DNA of 6,829 nucleotides, taken from positions 1-6,829 of the forward strand of contig DCIQ01000027.1 of NCBI GenBank assembly GCA_002317435.1, given 5' to 3'. The notes under the pieces were generated by a model. That model did not search any database, was not told where the DNA came from, and was given only the letters and a program-made list of their open reading frames with translations. The stretch is from Bacteroidales bacterium UBA1722. Its GTDB lineage: Bacteria; Bacteroidota; Bacteroidia; Bacteroidales; UBA932. Shown one piece after another: positions 5,726 through 6,829 of the stretch (positions within the stretch are counted from its first letter, which is position 1; the number at the start of each line of letters is the position of its first letter). Both the position numbers and the translations under genes were made by a program.

Positions 5726-6829
5726 TTATTCGGTCTGCAGCCCTGCCTTGAGTGCATCCCACAGGTTCTGGTGGCGGATGTGGGTCAGGTCGAAAACCAT
5801 CACGCCGCCGGTGGATTCCAAAGCCTGGCGGATGGCATCGGGGAGGCGGGACATGTCTTCGTCATACATACTGATATAGATGGAGCCCACCAGCGGCACG
5901 GCATCGCAGGTTACCTTTTTTACCATCTCCGCTCCGCCGCGGACCGTGTAATATGGCTCCTCCGGTCTTTCGTCTTCAGTAATCTCCGTGTAGTACAGTC
6001 CGGTCATCAGAAGATCGAGGTTCTCGGCATATCCGGTGTTATGATAGTTCTCCGTGGCCCAGTCGTATTCGGCGGTGGGATCGTATGATGAAGATGCCCA
6101 GTTCACACCTACTTGATAATAAAGAGGATACCAGGCACCGGCATAGTCTCCGATTATAAGTTTGGGGTTTATGGGTTTCAGGGTGGAATACATCTTCACC
6201 ATGAAATCGTGAATGAGTGATGAGCGCCATTCGCACCACTGGTTGAAATATTTTCCTCGTGTCCATTCTGTGGTGTCTTTCCATGAAAGAACATCCTCGG
6301 GCCAGTTCTCCATGGTGAGGCCCGACCACTTCTCGAAGCCGGTGCGGCTGATGTCGCTATAGTCGGCTACCATGCTCTCGAATCTCACCCTGTCGAGAAT
6401 GATGCCGTCGCAGTCCGGGTATTTCCTGACGAACTCTTCCAGAACGGCGAGTTCATAATCCTGAATTTTCGGGTCGGCGGCGTTCACCATCCCGTCGTAA
6501 GTGCTCTTCACCTCCGTGACGGGTTTGAATTCCCCCTTTATATAGCAGATGGTCTGCCAGTCCGGGTGTTCGTTGAAGATGATGCCGCGGTCCATGTGGT
6601 TATGGCCGCCCGAAAACACGTTTATTCCGGCGAATGCCCTCATGCCGTATTCGTGGCAGCATCTGATGACATGTCCGAACATATCGTAATCGGCAGGGCG
6701 GACAGTCCCGTGGTAGGAGGACATGTACGGAGCCAAATCGCTCCGGTATGTCACTTCCCCTGTGATGGACTTGGTCTCCACCACTACATTGTCGAAACCG
6801 GCATCCTTTATTTTCCGCATATAGAATGC
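5726..6829 (-). CDS. Glycoside-hydrolase-like family 10 (GHL10/alpha-amylase-like TIM barrel) protein, N-terminus outside window
   Basis: The frame is open to the right edge (AFYMRKIKDAGF precedes any certain start), so the 367 residues seen lack the N-terminus and any signal peptide. The order is that of a GHL10-type barrel: KIKDAGFDNVVVETKSITGE (strand and loop 1), SDLAPYM, an HEYGMRAFAGINVFSGG strand, a long insert with NAADPKIQDYEL, then DGIILDRVRFE (141-151), the equivalent of the DGIxLDYxRYP strand that carries the likely catalytic Asp. PKLIIGDYAGAWYP, LDLLMTGLYY and a late VGSIYISMY strand complete it. Family members are mostly secreted or lipid-anchored carbohydrate-active proteins of unknown substrate. 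The end DLTHIRHQNLWDALKAG is typical of a barrel closing helix. It converges on the oxidoreductase gene. Family call is from motif pattern and is fairly sure at fold level, weak at substrate level. Confidence 0.84.
   Translation of the reverse strand, partial: AFYMRKIKDAGFDNVVVETKSITGEVTYRSDLAPYMSSYHGTVRPADYDMFGHVIRCCHEYGMRAFAGINVFSGGHNHMDRGIIFNEHPDWQTICYIKGEFKPVTEVKSTYDGMVNAADPKIQDYELAVLEEFVRKYPDCDGIILDRVRFESMVADYSDISRTGFEKWSGLTMENWPEDVLSWKDTTEWTRGKYFNQWCEWRSSLIHDFMVKMYSTLKPINPKLIIGDYAGAWYPLYYQVGVNWASSSYDPTAEYDWATENYHNTGYAENLDLLMTGLYYTEITEDERPEEPYYTVRGGAEMVKKVTCDAVPLVGSIYISMYDEDMSRLPDAIRQALESTGGVMVFDLTHIRHQNLWDALKAGLQTE

Noticed and set aside
1..6829. tRNA, rRNA, CRISPR array, insertion sequence or attachment site
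   Set aside because: No cloverleaf, spaced direct repeats, transposase fragments or terminal inverted repeats were found on reading either strand.

Overview
The window looks like a chromosomal segment from a member of the Bacteroidota, most likely order Bacteroidales, with moderate GC content. The grounds are: promoters of the Bacteroides type (TTTG, about 20 bases, TAnnTTTG) instead of E. coli -35/-10 boxes; AT-rich leaders without clear Shine-Dalgarno sequences in front of most genes; a Tat-exported Gfo/Idh/MocA oxidoreductase; and a family-10-like glycoside hydrolase. I cannot name a genus from the sequence alone.

Layout. Positions 1-2461 (minus strand) hold tldD followed by pmbA/tldE. 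The two are joined by a TGATG stop/start overlap, and pmbA runs off the left edge. TldD carries HExxxH and a C-terminal Cys; TldE is its partner in the heterodimeric TldD/E metallopeptidase. Just upstream, positions 2538-3258 (minus strand) encode a zeta-toxin-like P-loop kinase and, overlapping its 3' end by 29 bases, a 51-residue charged protein that could be its antitoxin or accessory protein. A near-ideal Bacteroides promoter drives this pair. A terminator-like hairpin with a T7 tract sits directly before the tldD start codon.

Positions 3259-3433 are a divergent AT-rich intergenic region. Positions 3434-4051 (plus strand) encode an isolated dTDP-4-dehydrorhamnose 3,5-epimerase (rfbC/rmlC). 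It is followed at once by a broken fragment of a nucleotide-sugar dehydrogenase, with a one-base frameshift inside its dinucleotide-binding motif and no catalytic or C-terminal domains. Together these look like the residue of a surface-polysaccharide gene cluster.

Positions 4310-5647 (plus strand) encode a Tat-signal Gfo/Idh/MocA oxidoreductase with its own promoter. It converges on a minus-strand glycoside-hydrolase-like gene (5726 to beyond the right edge), and the two share a perfect 11-bp bidirectional terminator. The window therefore combines a conserved peptidase pair, a toxin-antitoxin-like pair, decaying polysaccharide genes and two carbohydrate-related genes. No RNA genes, insertion sequences or CRISPR arrays were seen, and no gene-free stretch exceeds about 175 bases.
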